From an uncultured Serinicoccus sp. (GTDB taxonomy: Bacteria; Actinomycetota; Actinomycetes; Actinomycetales; Dermatophilaceae), in assembly GCF_947500995.1 (NCBI RefSeq), contig NZ_CANMUA010000001.1, positions 186,001 through 250,000 on the forward strand: a DNA stretch of 64,000 nucleotides. The letters run 5' to 3'. Positions 7,803 to 16,499 of the stretch are shown here, piece after piece. The translations under genes and the position numbers were made by a program. Position 1 is the stretch's first letter; each line of letters starts with the position of its first letter. The notes below the pieces were generated by a model. The model did not search any database. It worked only from the letters and a program-made list of their open reading frames with translations, and had not been told where the DNA came from.

Positions 7803-9091
7803 CGGGTCCGGTCCCGCAGGTCGGCGACGTGCGGCGAGACCGAGGGGTCCAGCCCCAGCCCGATCGCGAGGTAGGTCGCGGCGAAGTCGACGGCGGCCAC
7901 GTGGTCGGCGAGCCGGACGATCGGCGGGCCGCTCTCGGCCTGCACCTCCATGACCCGCACGCCCGCCTCCCGCGCGGTGGTGAGCACCGCGTCGGTCAGG
8001 GCCTCCGCCTGCGCGGACTCCCGGGTGGGCGGCTCCACCGGCGCGTCGCGCAGCATGAGCAGGCCCAGCCGCGGCGGGCCCGGACCGTCGAGGTAGGGGT
8101 CGGCGAAGAGGTCGTCCCGTCGGCCTCCTTCACCGGGGCCCGTGGGCCGCTCCATGAGCTCACCCTCCGGCTCGGCGAAGTGGTGCGGCTCCCAGCGCGA
8201 GGTGTCGATGTCACCCAGCCGGATCCGCGCGTCGTCGTAGGTGCCGGGTCGGCGGCCGCCGATGGCGGTGTAGGGCCCGTCGAAGCAGGCGACGATGCCG
8301 CTGGCCGCGTCGGGCAGCTCGCCGAAGGTCGCCGGGATGCGCGCCGTGCGGGCCAGCATCGAGGCGGCGCGGGCCGCGGCCACACCGCCCAGCGGCCCGT
8401 CGCCGAGGACCACGGGAACGGTCTCGGCCAGCTGCACGGCCAGCACCTTCGCGGGGTTGACGAAGGCGTCCGAGGAGGGCCGGAACTCCTCGGCGCGCGT
8501 GTCCAGTCGGTCGGCGACGCCGACGACCATGTCCGAGGAGGCCTCGAGCAGGCCGAGGCGGTCGGCCCCGATGAGGACCGGGGTCAGCAGGGTCCACAGG
8601 GCGGTGCGCGAGCTGGTCCGCCCTCCGCTGCCCACCCCCACGTGCACGCCGCGGGCGCGCCGGCACACCTCGGCCAGCGGCGAGTCGTCCGCCCCGACGG
8701 TGAGCAGCATCGCCCCGCGTCGGGCCGCCTCGGCGGCCACGGCGAGCGGCCCCGGCGCGCGCCCGGAGAGCGACACGGCGACCACGAGGTCCATCGGGCC
8801 CACCCAGCCCGGCAGCGGCAGGTTGCGCCTGGCCTGGACGGGGACCGGGGACCCCGGCTCCGCGAGCAGCTCCAGGACCTCGGCGACGATCGAGGAGCCG
8901 CCGATGGCCGCCACGAGGACCGATCTCGGCCGCTCGCTGCGGGCCAGCCGGTCGATGCCGGCCTCCTCGGTCAGCGTCATCGCCTCGCGCACCTGGGCGC
9001 CGGCGCTCGCGAGGGCGCGCAGGGTCTCCCGGGAGTCCTTGCGCGCCAGCTCGTCCGGGTCGTCGAGCAGCGCTTCGTCGATGTAGGGCAC
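7799..9091 (-). CDS. SIS-domain phosphosugar isomerase (PGI/PMI-like, Rv3256c type)
   Basis: A 430-residue protein with the sugar-isomerase fold: SVLVAAIGGSSIVAEVLELL near residue 60 and VVAVSLSGRAPGPLAVAAEAARRGAMLLTV near 105, followed by a C-terminal PGI/PMI-like region (PATFGELPDAASGIVACFDG). It resembles the actinobacterial SIS protein encoded beside phosphomannomutase, so a role in glucose-6-P/fructose-6-P/mannose-6-P interconversion for cell-envelope mannosylation is inferred; the precise substrate is not fixed by sequence. The GTG start at 9091 follows a GGAGGT ribosome site. It lies 17 nt after the Trm112-like gene and overlaps kynA by 4 nt. Confidence 0.8.
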   Translation of the reverse strand: MPYIDEALLDDPDELARKDSRETLRALASAGAQVREAMTLTEEAGIDRLARSERPRSVLVAAIGGSSIVAEVLELLAEPGSPVPVQARRNLPLPGWVGPMDLVVAVSLSGRAPGPLAVAAEAARRGAMLLTVGADDSPLAEVCRRARGVHVGVGSGGRTSSRTALWTLLTPVLIGADRLGLLEASSDMVVGVADRLDTRAEEFRPSSDAFVNPAKVLAVQLAETVPVVLGDGPLGGVAAARAASMLARTARIPATFGELPDAASGIVACFDGPYTAIGGRRPGTYDDARIRLGDIDTSRWEPHHFAEPEGELMERPTGPGEGGRRDDLFADPYLDGPGPPRLGLLMLRDAPVEPPTRESAQAEALTDAVLTTAREAGVRVMEVQAESGPPIVRLADHVAAVDFAATYLAIGLGLDPSVSPHVADLRDRTR

Positions 9092-9108
9092 GTGACCTCC
9101 GCGGCCGC

Positions 9109-9324
9109 TCAGCCGGTGACCGTGACGACGTCGGCGTCGTCGACGAGCAGGACGGGTATGCCGTCGCGCCAGGGGTAGCGCCGACGCCGCCCCGGACCGT
9201 CGCAGTCCTCGGCGCACTCGAGCACGGGCGCGCCGTGCTCGTCGGTCCGGTCGAGGAGCTCGTGCCGCCCCACCGGGCAGCGCAGGATGCTGCGCACCCA
9301 GGGGTCGTACTCCGGTCGCGCCAT
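9109..9324 (-). CDS. Trm112/YcaR-like small protein
   Basis: A 71-residue protein with ILRCPVGRHELLDR at the N-terminus, an internal Cys pair in LECAEDCDG, and the family ending YPWRDGIPVLLVDDA. Trm112-like proteins in eukaryotes and archaea are small activators of methyltransferases; bacterial homologues are often encoded among cell-envelope sugar genes and are poorly characterised. AGGAGG lies just before the ATG, and only one base separates it from the manB stop, so it belongs to the manB operon. The Gly-Ile-Pro codons are GGC ATA CCC, an unusual ATA that belongs to the dispersed octamer. Confidence 0.8.
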   Translation of the reverse strand: MARPEYDPWVRSILRCPVGRHELLDRTDEHGAPVLECAEDCDGPGRRRRYPWRDGIPVLLVDDADVVTVTG

Positions 9325-9325
9325 C

Positions 9326-10738
9326 TCAGGCCTCCTGTCTCACGAGCGCCAGGACGGCGTCCCGGACGCGGACCATCGTCTCACCGTCCTGCGCCTCGAC
9401 GTTGAGCCGCAGCAGCGACTCGGTGTTGCTGGCCCGCAAGGACACCCACCAGAAGGGGTCGTCGTCGCGCCTCATGAGCAGCCCGTCGCCCGCCCGCTCC
9501 CGGGCACCGTGGGCGCGTGCCCAGTCGCGGACCCGATCCGTGGCGGCGGCGACGTCGCGCACCCCGCTGTTGATCTCACCCGAGGCGGCGTAGGGGTCGA
9601 GGGGGGCGAGCAGCGCGGACAGGGTGCCCTGCTCCCGCCCCAGCGCGGCCAGCACGTGCAGCGCCGCGAGCAGCCCGCTGTCGGCGTACCAGAAGTCCCG
9701 GAAGTAGTAGTGGGCCGAGTGCTCGGCCCCGAAGACGGCGCCGTGCTGCGCCATGCGCGCCTTGACGAAGGAGTGGCCGACGGGTGAGCGCACAAACCGG
9801 GCACCGAGGCCCGCGACCGCCTCCTCCACGCCGCGGGAGACGACCGAGCCGTGGACCACCGTGATGTCCCGCGGGCTCTGCCCGGCGGCGACGTCGCGGG
9901 CGATCTCGCGGGTCGCGATGAGGGCGGCCACCGCACCGGCCGGCACCTGGACGCCACGCTCGTCGACGAGGACGACCCGGTCGGCGTCGCCGTCGAAGGC
10001 GAGCCCGAGGTCCGCGCCGGACCGGACGACGGCGTCCTGCAGGTCGCGGACGTTGGCGGGGTCGAGAGGGTTGGCCTCGTGGTGGGGGAAGGTGCCGTCG
10101 AGCTCGAAGTAGAGCGGCTCGACGCTGATCGGCAGGCCCTCGATCCCGAGCACGGCCGGCACCGTGACGCCGGCCATGGCGTTGCCGGCGTCCACGACCA
10201 GGCGCAGCGGCCGGATGCCCTCGAGGTCGACCAGCGAGTGCAGGTGGGCGGCGTAGTCCGGCAGGACGTCGGCGTGGCGGACCGCCCCCGCCGGGCCGGC
10301 CGGCAGCGTGTGCAGGTCACCGCGGTCGAGCAGCCACTGGGCCAGGTCCCTGACCTCGCCCAGCCCCGACTCCTGGCCGACGGGGCGCGCCCCGGCGCGG
10401 CAGAGCTTGATCCCGTTGTAGCCCGCCGGGTTGTGGCTGGCGGTGACCATGGCACCCGGCCGGCCACCCGACCCGCTGGCGTAGTAGAGCGCGTCCGTGG
10501 AGCACAGGCCGAGCACGGTGACGTCCACCCCCTGGGACCGGGCGCCCTCGAGGACGGCGTCGGCGAGTGCGGGCGAGGACTCCCTCATGTCCCGCCCGAG
10601 CACCATCTCCCGGTGCCCTTCCGGCAGGACCACGACCTGGGCGAAGGCGGCGCCCAGGGCCCGCGCCACCTCCGGGGTCAGGGGTCCGGGGACGCGGCCC
10701 CGGATGTCATAGGACGTGATGACGTCGGCGACCTGCAT
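9326..10738 (-). CDS. manB: Phosphomannomutase/phosphoglucomutase
   Basis: Alpha-D-phosphohexomutase, 470 residues, converting mannose-6-P to mannose-1-P (and probably glucose-6-P/1-P) for GDP-mannose and envelope glycans. Motifs in order: SYDIRGRVPG substrate start near residue 9, the phosphoserine loop TASHNPAGYNGIK near residue 100, the metal-binding loop DGDADR near 245, the specificity loop GAEHSAHYYFRDFW near 325, and the phosphate-binding RASNTESLLRLNVEA near the C-terminus. The ATG is preceded by GGAGGG at good spacing. It sits between DUF3499 and the Trm112/SIS genes, matching the pmmA neighbourhood of mycobacteria. Confidence 0.95.
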   Translation of the reverse strand: MQVADVITSYDIRGRVPGPLTPEVARALGAAFAQVVVLPEGHREMVLGRDMRESSPALADAVLEGARSQGVDVTVLGLCSTDALYYASGSGGRPGAMVTASHNPAGYNGIKLCRAGARPVGQESGLGEVRDLAQWLLDRGDLHTLPAGPAGAVRHADVLPDYAAHLHSLVDLEGIRPLRLVVDAGNAMAGVTVPAVLGIEGLPISVEPLYFELDGTFPHHEANPLDPANVRDLQDAVVRSGADLGLAFDGDADRVVLVDERGVQVPAGAVAALIATREIARDVAAGQSPRDITVVHGSVVSRGVEEAVAGLGARFVRSPVGHSFVKARMAQHGAVFGAEHSAHYYFRDFWYADSGLLAALHVLAALGREQGTLSALLAPLDPYAASGEINSGVRDVAAATDRVRDWARAHGARERAGDGLLMRRDDDPFWWVSLRASNTESLLRLNVEAQDGETMVRVRDAVLALVRQEA

Positions 10739-10762
10739 GCCGTGCTCCCTCCACCGACCCGG

Positions 10763-11131
10763 TCAGCGGTCGCGGAGCACCCGCAGGTGGCCGCGCCGGG
10801 CGATCTCGGTGACGGTCGCACCCTCGCGCTGGGCGACGTCCTGGTCGACCCGCACGATCGTGCCCCGGTGCTCCCGGACGGCATCGGCCAGGGCGGCGAG
10901 GTCGTCGACCGGGGGGCGGGGCTCGCCCTCGGGCAGCTCCAGGCGCACGACGTCCCACCCACGGGGGGCGGTGAGCCGGGTGGCGTGCTCCTCGCAGAGG
11001 TCGTAGCTGTGCGGCTCGGCATACGTCGCCAAGGGCCCCAGCACGGCGGTCTGCTCCGAGTAGACGTAGGTGAGCGTCGACGTGGCGGGGCGGACGCACG
11101 CCGTCTTCGAGCACTGGCGAGTGAGGGTCAC
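10763..11131 (-). CDS. DUF3499 family protein
   Basis: A 122-residue conserved actinobacterial protein of unknown function. Visible: CSKTACVRPATSTLTYVYSEQTAVLGPLA at residues 6-34 and YDLCEEHATRLTAPRGWDVVRLE near 47, with Cys-x4-Cys and CEEH that could bind a metal, as noted for this family. A GTG start at 11131 gives the family N-terminus VTLTRQCSK and is supported by TAGAGT 7 nt upstream (leaderless). It is the likely first gene of the manB operon and is divergent from the zincin-like gene. Confidence 0.85.
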   Translation of the reverse strand: MTLTRQCSKTACVRPATSTLTYVYSEQTAVLGPLATYAEPHSYDLCEEHATRLTAPRGWDVVRLELPEGEPRPPVDDLAALADAVREHRGTIVRVDQDVAQREGATVTEIARRGHLRVLRDR

Positions 11132-11138
11132 GCCCGAC

Positions 11139-11144
11139 ACTCTA
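11139..11144 (-). promoter_or_regulatory. -10 element of leaderless DUF3499-manB promoter
   Basis: TAGAGT on the minus strand ends 7 nt before the GTG at 11131. It faces the divergent -10 element at 11208-11213. Confidence 0.6.
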
Positions 11145-11207
11145 GGCGCCCGCACCCACCAACCCGTGCTGCCACCCCGTGGCGGGCGGGACTGCTGCCC
11201 GGTGGCC

Positions 11208-11213
11208 TAGGGT
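11208..11213 (+). promoter_or_regulatory. -10 element of leaderless zincin-like gene promoter
   Basis: TAGGGT ends 7 nt before the ATG at 11221; no ribosome site is visible. Confidence 0.6.
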
Positions 11214-11220
11214 CACGACC

Positions 11221-11607
11221 ATGGGCAGGCACCGGGACCGGCGAGGGCACGGGATGCGGGGTCCGCTGGCGCGGCCGGGCGTCCCGGTCATGCGCACGCG
11301 CCGGGACCGCTTCGACGAGCTCGTCCTCGACGCGGCCGAGGCCCTCGAGCGGCGGCTCGACGCGCCCCTCGGCGTGGAGCTGGCGGTCGAGGAGGTCCCG
11401 CCGTCGGACCCCGCGCCGTGGGAGGACGGTGTCGCGCTCGGTCGGTTGTTCCCCGCCGAGCGGGGCGTCCCGGCCCGACTGGTCGTCTACCGCCGCCCCG
11501 TCGAGCACCGGGCGGTCGACGAGAGCGAGCTGGCCTCGCTGGTCAGCGAGGTCGTGGTCGAGCAGGTGGCGCGGATGCTGGGCAAGGACCCCGACGACCT
11601 GGTCTGA
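11221..11607 (+). CDS. Zincin-like metallopeptidase family protein (Rv3259 type)
   Basis: A 128-residue protein resembling the small zincin-like family found between DUF3499 and whiB in actinobacteria. The body includes RRDRFDELVLDAAEALERRLDAPLGVELAVEEVPP and a C-terminal helix SEVVVEQVARMLGKDPDDL. At the place where zincins carry HExxH this protein reads SEVVVEQ, so the classical zinc-binding His residues are absent and peptidase activity is doubtful. The ATG 11221 start is supported by TAGGGT 7 nt upstream. It converges on the DUF5719 gene. Confidence 0.7.
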   Translation: MGRHRDRRGHGMRGPLARPGVPVMRTRRDRFDELVLDAAEALERRLDAPLGVELAVEEVPPSDPAPWEDGVALGRLFPAERGVPARLVVYRRPVEHRAVDESELASLVSEVVVEQVARMLGKDPDDLV

Positions 11608-11617
11608 GCGGGCTGAG

Positions 11618-11673
11618 GGATCGCCGGCTCAGAGCACGACGCCAGGGGTCGCCGGCTCAGGGCACGACGCTGG
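11618..11673. repeat. 28-bp tandem duplication at the 3' end of the DUF5719 gene
   Basis: Two copies sharing TCGCCGGCTCAG(A/G)GCACGACGC start at about 11618 and 11646, offset by 28 bp with four or five mismatches. The second copy contains the real stop of the DUF5719 gene (minus strand, SVVP-stop); the first contains a duplicated ghost of it (GVVL-stop) in the intergenic space. Confidence 0.8.
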
Positions 11674-13267
11674 TGATCGCGGTGACCTCTCGGGTCCACG
11701 GGACGGGACGCAGGGTCGTGGCCGCGCGGTAGGGACCGAGGTCGTCCTGCCCGGTGAGGTGCAGCGCGGCGGCGAGCCCCGGCATCGTCGTGTCCCCGGG
11801 ACGCACCCACACCGCCGAGGTCCCGGCAGGGATCTCGACGAGGGCGCTGGTGTCGTTGTCGAGGTCCACCGTCTGCGACGTCGTGGCACCCTCGCGGGTC
11901 CGCAGGAGGACCTCGGCGGTCGTCGCGTCCAGCGCGGCGAGCGACAGCTCCACCCGGGCCCCGGGGACGTCGACGAGGTCGGGCACGGCCGTGCCGACCG
12001 GCTGGACGGCGAGGGCCGTGGCGGGCAGCCAGGTGAGGTCGCCGGCGGGACGCACGACCTCGCTGCCGTCCGCGGGCGCGCGGGTGGTGGCCGCCGCCTC
12101 GTCCGCCCCGGTGCTGGTCGCCTCCTGCGCGTCCTCGAGCGGTTCGTCCCCGGTGGGGGCCACCCGGACCTGCAGCGACGCGGTGACCGGGGCGTCCGCG
12201 CGCAGCCGCAGCCCCGCCGCGCCCTCGTCCAGGCCCGCGATCGGGACGTCCACGGTGGACCCGGCCGGCACCCGCACGGCGGCGGGGTCCGGTGTGGCTG
12301 GTCCGGTCGCCGTCACCGAGCCCAGCTCCACCACGGCCGCCCCCTCCGGCGCGAGGACGCGCAGGACCAGGTCCGTCGGGTCCTCGCCCGACGGGACGGG
12401 GGGCACGACGAGGTCCCGGGCGGGCGCGGCGGCCGGAGACGTGACGCTCGCCCCGAGCTCGGTGGTCCCGTCCCGGTAGGTCTCGACCAGCTGGGCCGCG
12501 ACCGGGCCGCCCTCGGCGCGCACCCCCAGGGCGGGAGCGTCGACACCCTCCGCCAGGGCGTCGACGGGTCGCACCAGCCGGCCCCCCGCGGGCACCACGA
12601 GACCGGCGCCCCCGGTGACCCGGACCGGTCCGGCCTCGCCGCGCAGCTCCAGATCGACGCGCACCGGGTCGGCCCCGGGGTTGGTCAGGACGAGGCTCTC
12701 GGTGCGCCCCGGCTCGGCGCCCCCGGCCAGCAACCACTGGTCCTCGGCGGGCGCCACGCACCCGGAGAGCGCCGCTCCGCGCGGCGACGTGGCCGTCTGC
12801 TCCGCCCCGGTGCCGACGAGGACCTGCCCGGCCACCAGCCCCGCGGCGTCGCTGCCCGTGGCGAGGACCAGCGCCGAGTCCCCCTCGGCCAGCGGGACGC
12901 CGTCGGCCGCCTCCCCCAGCGGCACGGGGTCGGCGGACGGCCCCTGCGACCCGAGGACCTGCAGACGTCCTGCCCCCGGCCCGTCGCCGGGCAGGAGCTG
13001 CTCCGGCGCGGTGACGGCGAGCGCCCGGCCCGGGAGCCCTTCGCGGCCGGCGCAGGCCAGGGCGGCCTGCTCGACGAGCGCCTGCCTCCCTCCGTCGGCG
13101 GAGGCGTCGGCGGAGGTGCCGGGCCCGGCCGTCGGCGTCGACCCGTCGCCCTGGCCGGCACCCCAGCCTCCCGGCACCGTGCTGGTCCAGGCCAGCGCGG
13201 CCACGGCCGCGGCGGCCAGGGCCGGCCGCAGCCAGACGGCCCCGGGGGACCGGTCGTCACTGCTCAC
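11657..13267 (-). CDS. DUF5719 family secreted/membrane-anchored protein
   Basis: A 536-residue protein with one N-terminal hydrophobic segment (PALAAAAVAALAW, about residues 15-27) and an exported body rich in Ala, Val, Asp and Thr, built of beta-rich modules (SLVLTNPGADPVRVDLELRGEAG; LVVPPVPSGEDPTDLVLRVLAPEGAAVVELGS). The pattern matches the actinobacterial DUF5719 family encoded directly after a large membrane glycosyltransferase; its function is not established, and a role in surface glycan assembly is inferred from context. The GTG at 13267 overlaps the glycosyltransferase stop (GTGA). Its 3' end has been tandemly duplicated over 28 bp. Confidence 0.75.
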   Translation of the reverse strand: MSSDDRSPGAVWLRPALAAAAVAALAWTSTVPGGWGAGQGDGSTPTAGPGTSADASADGGRQALVEQAALACAGREGLPGRALAVTAPEQLLPGDGPGAGRLQVLGSQGPSADPVPLGEAADGVPLAEGDSALVLATGSDAAGLVAGQVLVGTGAEQTATSPRGAALSGCVAPAEDQWLLAGGAEPGRTESLVLTNPGADPVRVDLELRGEAGPVRVTGGAGLVVPAGGRLVRPVDALAEGVDAPALGVRAEGGPVAAQLVETYRDGTTELGASVTSPAAAPARDLVVPPVPSGEDPTDLVLRVLAPEGAAVVELGSVTATGPATPDPAAVRVPAGSTVDVPIAGLDEGAAGLRLRADAPVTASLQVRVAPTGDEPLEDAQEATSTGADEAAATTRAPADGSEVVRPAGDLTWLPATALAVQPVGTAVPDLVDVPGARVELSLAALDATTAEVLLRTREGATTSQTVDLDNDTSALVEIPAGTSAVWVRPGDTTMPGLAAALHLTGQDDLGPYRAATTLRPVPWTREVTAITSVVP

Positions 13268-16200
13268 GGGACCTCCTCCGGCTCGTCCTCGGTCCGTCCG
13301 ACGGGCAGGGCGAGGAACGCGGTCACGGCGCCGAGCACCAGCGCCAGGACGAGCGCCCTCAGGCCCGGTCGCTCGAGATCGACCTCCACGACGTGCTGTC
13401 CCTGGGGCAGGGGGACCCGGTGGGGGTCCTCCACCGCGACCTCCCGGCCGTCCACACGGACCTGGGCCACCTGCGCCCACCCGGACGGCTCGGCGACCGC
13501 CAGGACTGCCCCGGCGGGCACGTCGACCCGGCCCGAGGCTGCGCCGTGCGGGCCGTCGGCGGGCAGCACGGCCACGCCCCGGCCCGCCTCGTCCAGCACC
13601 CGGGTGCGCCCGGGATCACCGTCGACCATGCGCCACAGGACCGAGCCGCTAGGGCTGGACACCCGCCCGAGCCCCGAGATCCGGTCCAGCTGGGTGACGG
13701 CGGGATGGCTGTCGTCGGACTCCAGCAGGACGTAGCCGACCCCGAGGTCGAGCAGCTCGTCCTGCGCCTGGTCGGCCGGTGCGCCGCCGACGAGGGACTC
13801 GACGACCCCTTCCACCACCACCTGCTGCGGCCGGGGGGTGGGGGTACCGAGCTCGACGGTCCGGTCGCGCTGCAGACGTCCCGGCTCCGGCTCGGCACCC
13901 TGCAGGTCGACGACGAGGCCCGCACCGTCCGGACGCAGCACGAGGGTGCGGACCGCACCCGGGCCGTACGCCTCCTCGACGGCGACAGCGGGCAGCGGCT
14001 GCCCGGCCACCTCCAGGGCTGGTCGCTGGGCGGTCCACGGCGTCGACAACGCCGTGGCGAGCGGGGCGGCGAGCACCACGACCGCGGCCAGCGTCGCCGG
14101 GCGGGTCCACCGGCCGGCACCACCCGGTCGCAGCAGGTGCTCCACGGTGGTGCCGGCGGCCAGCAGCAGCGCAGCTCCCGCCAGCGACAGCGTCGGCCCC
14201 GTCCACAGGGTGACCAGCAGCCCCTCCTCGGGATGCCCCGGCGCCATGACCCCCAGCGCGGTCCGCGCCGCCAGCTGGGCCGCGCCGACAGCGGCGAGGG
14301 CGCCCAGCACCAGCGCGGCGACCCGGCGCCCGTCGCGGCCGGGCAGGAGCAGCCCACCGAGGGCCGCGAGCCACCAGGTCGCGGCGAGCCACAGGGGCAG
14401 GCCCGGCGCCCCGGCGTCGGCAGGCTGCAGCAGGAGGAGCTGCCAGAGCGCGGAGGGCGACGGGAGGTCGAGCGTGGCGGTGGTGGCACCGGCACCCCCC
14501 AGCAGCCGCAGCGGGTGCGCGGCCAGGGCACCCCACCAGGGCAGCAGGAGCAGCCACGGCAGGACCAGCACGACGGCCCCGCGCCAGCGGGCTCCCCCGC
14601 GGCCGAGCACGAGGAGGAGCACGCCCGCGGCGGTGGCGACGACGAGGACCGACGGCACCCAGGTCGAGGCCGCGGCCAGCCCCAGGGCGGTCGCGAAGGC
14701 GGCGGCGGCCCGCCGGGTGCCCCCGCCCCGGTGCGCGACCACCAGCAGCCCGGCGACGAGCAGGGGCGCGAGCACGTGCACGACGACCGGGCCCACCCGA
14801 CCCTGGCCGGTGGCCGCGGCGAGCGGAGCGGCGACGCCCCAGCCGAGGGCGAGGGACGCGCGGGCCCAGCGCCGGGCGGTGCTGCGTCGCAGCGCCAGGT
14901 ATGCCGTGACCACGCTGAGCAGGGGGGCGAGCACGAGGAGCCAGGCCAGGGCAGGTCCGGCGGTGTCCCGCCCGGCTCCCGGCAGCAGGCCCGTCACGGC
15001 GGCCAGGGCGGCCAGGGGCAGCAGCCAGGTCTGGGGCGGGTCGTCGTGCCCGAGACCGCCCCCACGCCACCCGTCGACGGCGGAGGACCACAGCGCTGCG
15101 CCGTCGCCGAGCCCGGGACCGAGCTCCCCGCCGACCCAGCCGGTGCCGGCCGGGTCGAGCCCGGCCCAGAGCCCCCGGGCCCACCAGGCGGTGAGCAGCA
15201 GGGTGAGGGCGCCGGTGGCGACCAGCGGCCAGCTCCACCACCGCGCGGCGCGCCCCTCCCCCGCGAGCTCGTCGAACTCCTCCGACACCGGGCCGCTGTC
15301 GGCGGACCGGGTGGAGGCACGCCGGCGCCCCGACCCCCGGGCCCGGCGCGAGCGGGGGTCCAGCGCCTCTCCCACCGTCTCCAGGGTCGCCCCCCACCCG
15401 GCGTCGCGCGGCTCGTGCAGGCCGGCCAGGTCACGAGGGGCGACGGTCCGCGCCCGGCAGAACCGACGTCGGGCTCCCCAGCCGCGGGCGGGAGCCAGCA
15501 CGGCCCGGACGTCCGCCCACTCCCCGGCGGCCTCGGCAGGACGCTTGACGAGCAGGAGGAGCAGGGCCGCGGCCAGGCTCGTGAGCAGCACCCCGAGCGA
15601 GCGCCACGGCGCCGCCCACGCCGGGCCACGGGCGAGGGCGAGCTGTCGGGTGCGGATGCGGGTGCGCAGGGGGTCCTCCACCCCGAGGCCGGCGTCGTCC
15701 AGGCGGACCACGGCGTCGGGGGCGACGACCACGCGATGACCGGCCAGGTGCGCCCGCCACCCGACGTCGAGACCGTCGACCCCGTCGGCGGCGAAGGCGC
15801 GGTCCAGCCCGCCGATCGCCTCCAGCAGGTCCCGGTTTACCAGGGACCCGCTCAACGGGACCCCGAGCACGTCCTGCCGCAGGTCCAGCTGGCCCTGGTC
15901 GACGAGGGCCCGCACCGTCGGGTCCACGACGCGCCCGGCGGGGGTGAGGTGGTGGCCCATCGAGCGGAGCAACCGGGGCTGGTCGGTCCGGACCAGCTTG
16001 GGCCCGACCACCCCGACGCGGCTGCTGCGTCGAGACGCCCCGACCAGGGCGGCGAGCGCCCCGGGCTCGGGGACCGCACCGGGGGTGAGGAACCAGACCC
16101 AGCGCCCCGGGCCGGAGGGCAGCCGGCCCAGCGCGGCGTCCACCTGCGCCTCCCGGTCGGTCCCGACGTGCGCGAGGAGGGTCAGCCCGATCCCCAGCTC

Positions 16201-16446
16201 GCCGGCCAGCGCCTGCAGCTCGGCGGCCCGCTCCCCCTCCGGGTCCGGGTGGACGACGAGCACCCCCGCCGGTGTCCGCTCCTGCCGGGCCACCGCCCGC
16301 AGCGTCCGGGCATACCCCTCGTCGAGGCCCTCCACGCCCGGGCCGGCAGCCGGCTCCGCTGCACCCAGCAGGACGACCCGTACGTCGTCCGTCGCCGCAC
16401 GGGCCCGGCGGGCGCCGGGCGGGGGCGGGACAGGTGTCGGGGACAT
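13264..16446 (-). CDS. GT2 family glycosyltransferase with large membrane domain
   Basis: A 1060-residue protein. Residues about 20-290 form a GT2-like domain: VRVVLLGAAEPA, WVWFLTPGAVPEPGALAALVG, VGVVGPKLV, and GLDRAFAADGVDGLDVGWRAHLAGHRVVVAPDAVVRL. A hydrophobic segment near 315 is followed by a soluble linker, then about ten or more transmembrane stretches between roughly 420 and 850, and a C-terminal extracytoplasmic beta-rich region with a last membrane helix (LVLALVLGAVTAFLALPVG). It probably transfers sugars to an envelope polysaccharide at the membrane. The ATG at 16446 lacks a well-placed ribosome site, and upstream in-frame starts would run into whiB, so the start is uncertain. It is coupled to DUF5719. 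Confidence 0.8.
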   Translation of the reverse strand: MSPTPVPPPPGARRARAATDDVRVVLLGAAEPAAGPGVEGLDEGYARTLRAVARQERTPAGVLVVHPDPEGERAAELQALAGELGIGLTLLAHVGTDREAQVDAALGRLPSGPGRWVWFLTPGAVPEPGALAALVGASRRSSRVGVVGPKLVRTDQPRLLRSMGHHLTPAGRVVDPTVRALVDQGQLDLRQDVLGVPLSGSLVNRDLLEAIGGLDRAFAADGVDGLDVGWRAHLAGHRVVVAPDAVVRLDDAGLGVEDPLRTRIRTRQLALARGPAWAAPWRSLGVLLTSLAAALLLLLVKRPAEAAGEWADVRAVLAPARGWGARRRFCRARTVAPRDLAGLHEPRDAGWGATLETVGEALDPRSRRARGSGRRRASTRSADSGPVSEEFDELAGEGRAARWWSWPLVATGALTLLLTAWWARGLWAGLDPAGTGWVGGELGPGLGDGAALWSSAVDGWRGGGLGHDDPPQTWLLPLAALAAVTGLLPGAGRDTAGPALAWLLVLAPLLSVVTAYLALRRSTARRWARASLALGWGVAAPLAAATGQGRVGPVVVHVLAPLLVAGLLVVAHRGGGTRRAAAAFATALGLAAASTWVPSVLVVATAAGVLLLVLGRGGARWRGAVVLVLPWLLLLPWWGALAAHPLRLLGGAGATTATLDLPSPSALWQLLLLQPADAGAPGLPLWLAATWWLAALGGLLLPGRDGRRVAALVLGALAAVGAAQLAARTALGVMAPGHPEEGLLVTLWTGPTLSLAGAALLLAAGTTVEHLLRPGGAGRWTRPATLAAVVVLAAPLATALSTPWTAQRPALEVAGQPLPAVAVEEAYGPGAVRTLVLRPDGAGLVVDLQGAEPEPGRLQRDRTVELGTPTPRPQQVVVEGVVESLVGGAPADQAQDELLDLGVGYVLLESDDSHPAVTQLDRISGLGRVSSPSGSVLWRMVDGDPGRTRVLDEAGRGVAVLPADGPHGAASGRVDVPAGAVLAVAEPSGWAQVAQVRVDGREVAVEDPHRVPLPQGQHVVEVDLERPGLRALVLALVLGAVTAFLALPVGRTEDEPEEVP

Positions 16447-16499
16447 GGCTGGGTCCGTGGCCTCCGGGTCGGTCCTGCCGACCGGCGCCGGGCGACCGC

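Noticed and set aside
9851-13735. A 1294-residue plus-strand open frame
   Set aside because: Antisense to manB, DUF3499 and DUF5719 and overlapping the zincin gene; no domain signature, composition of a shadow frame.
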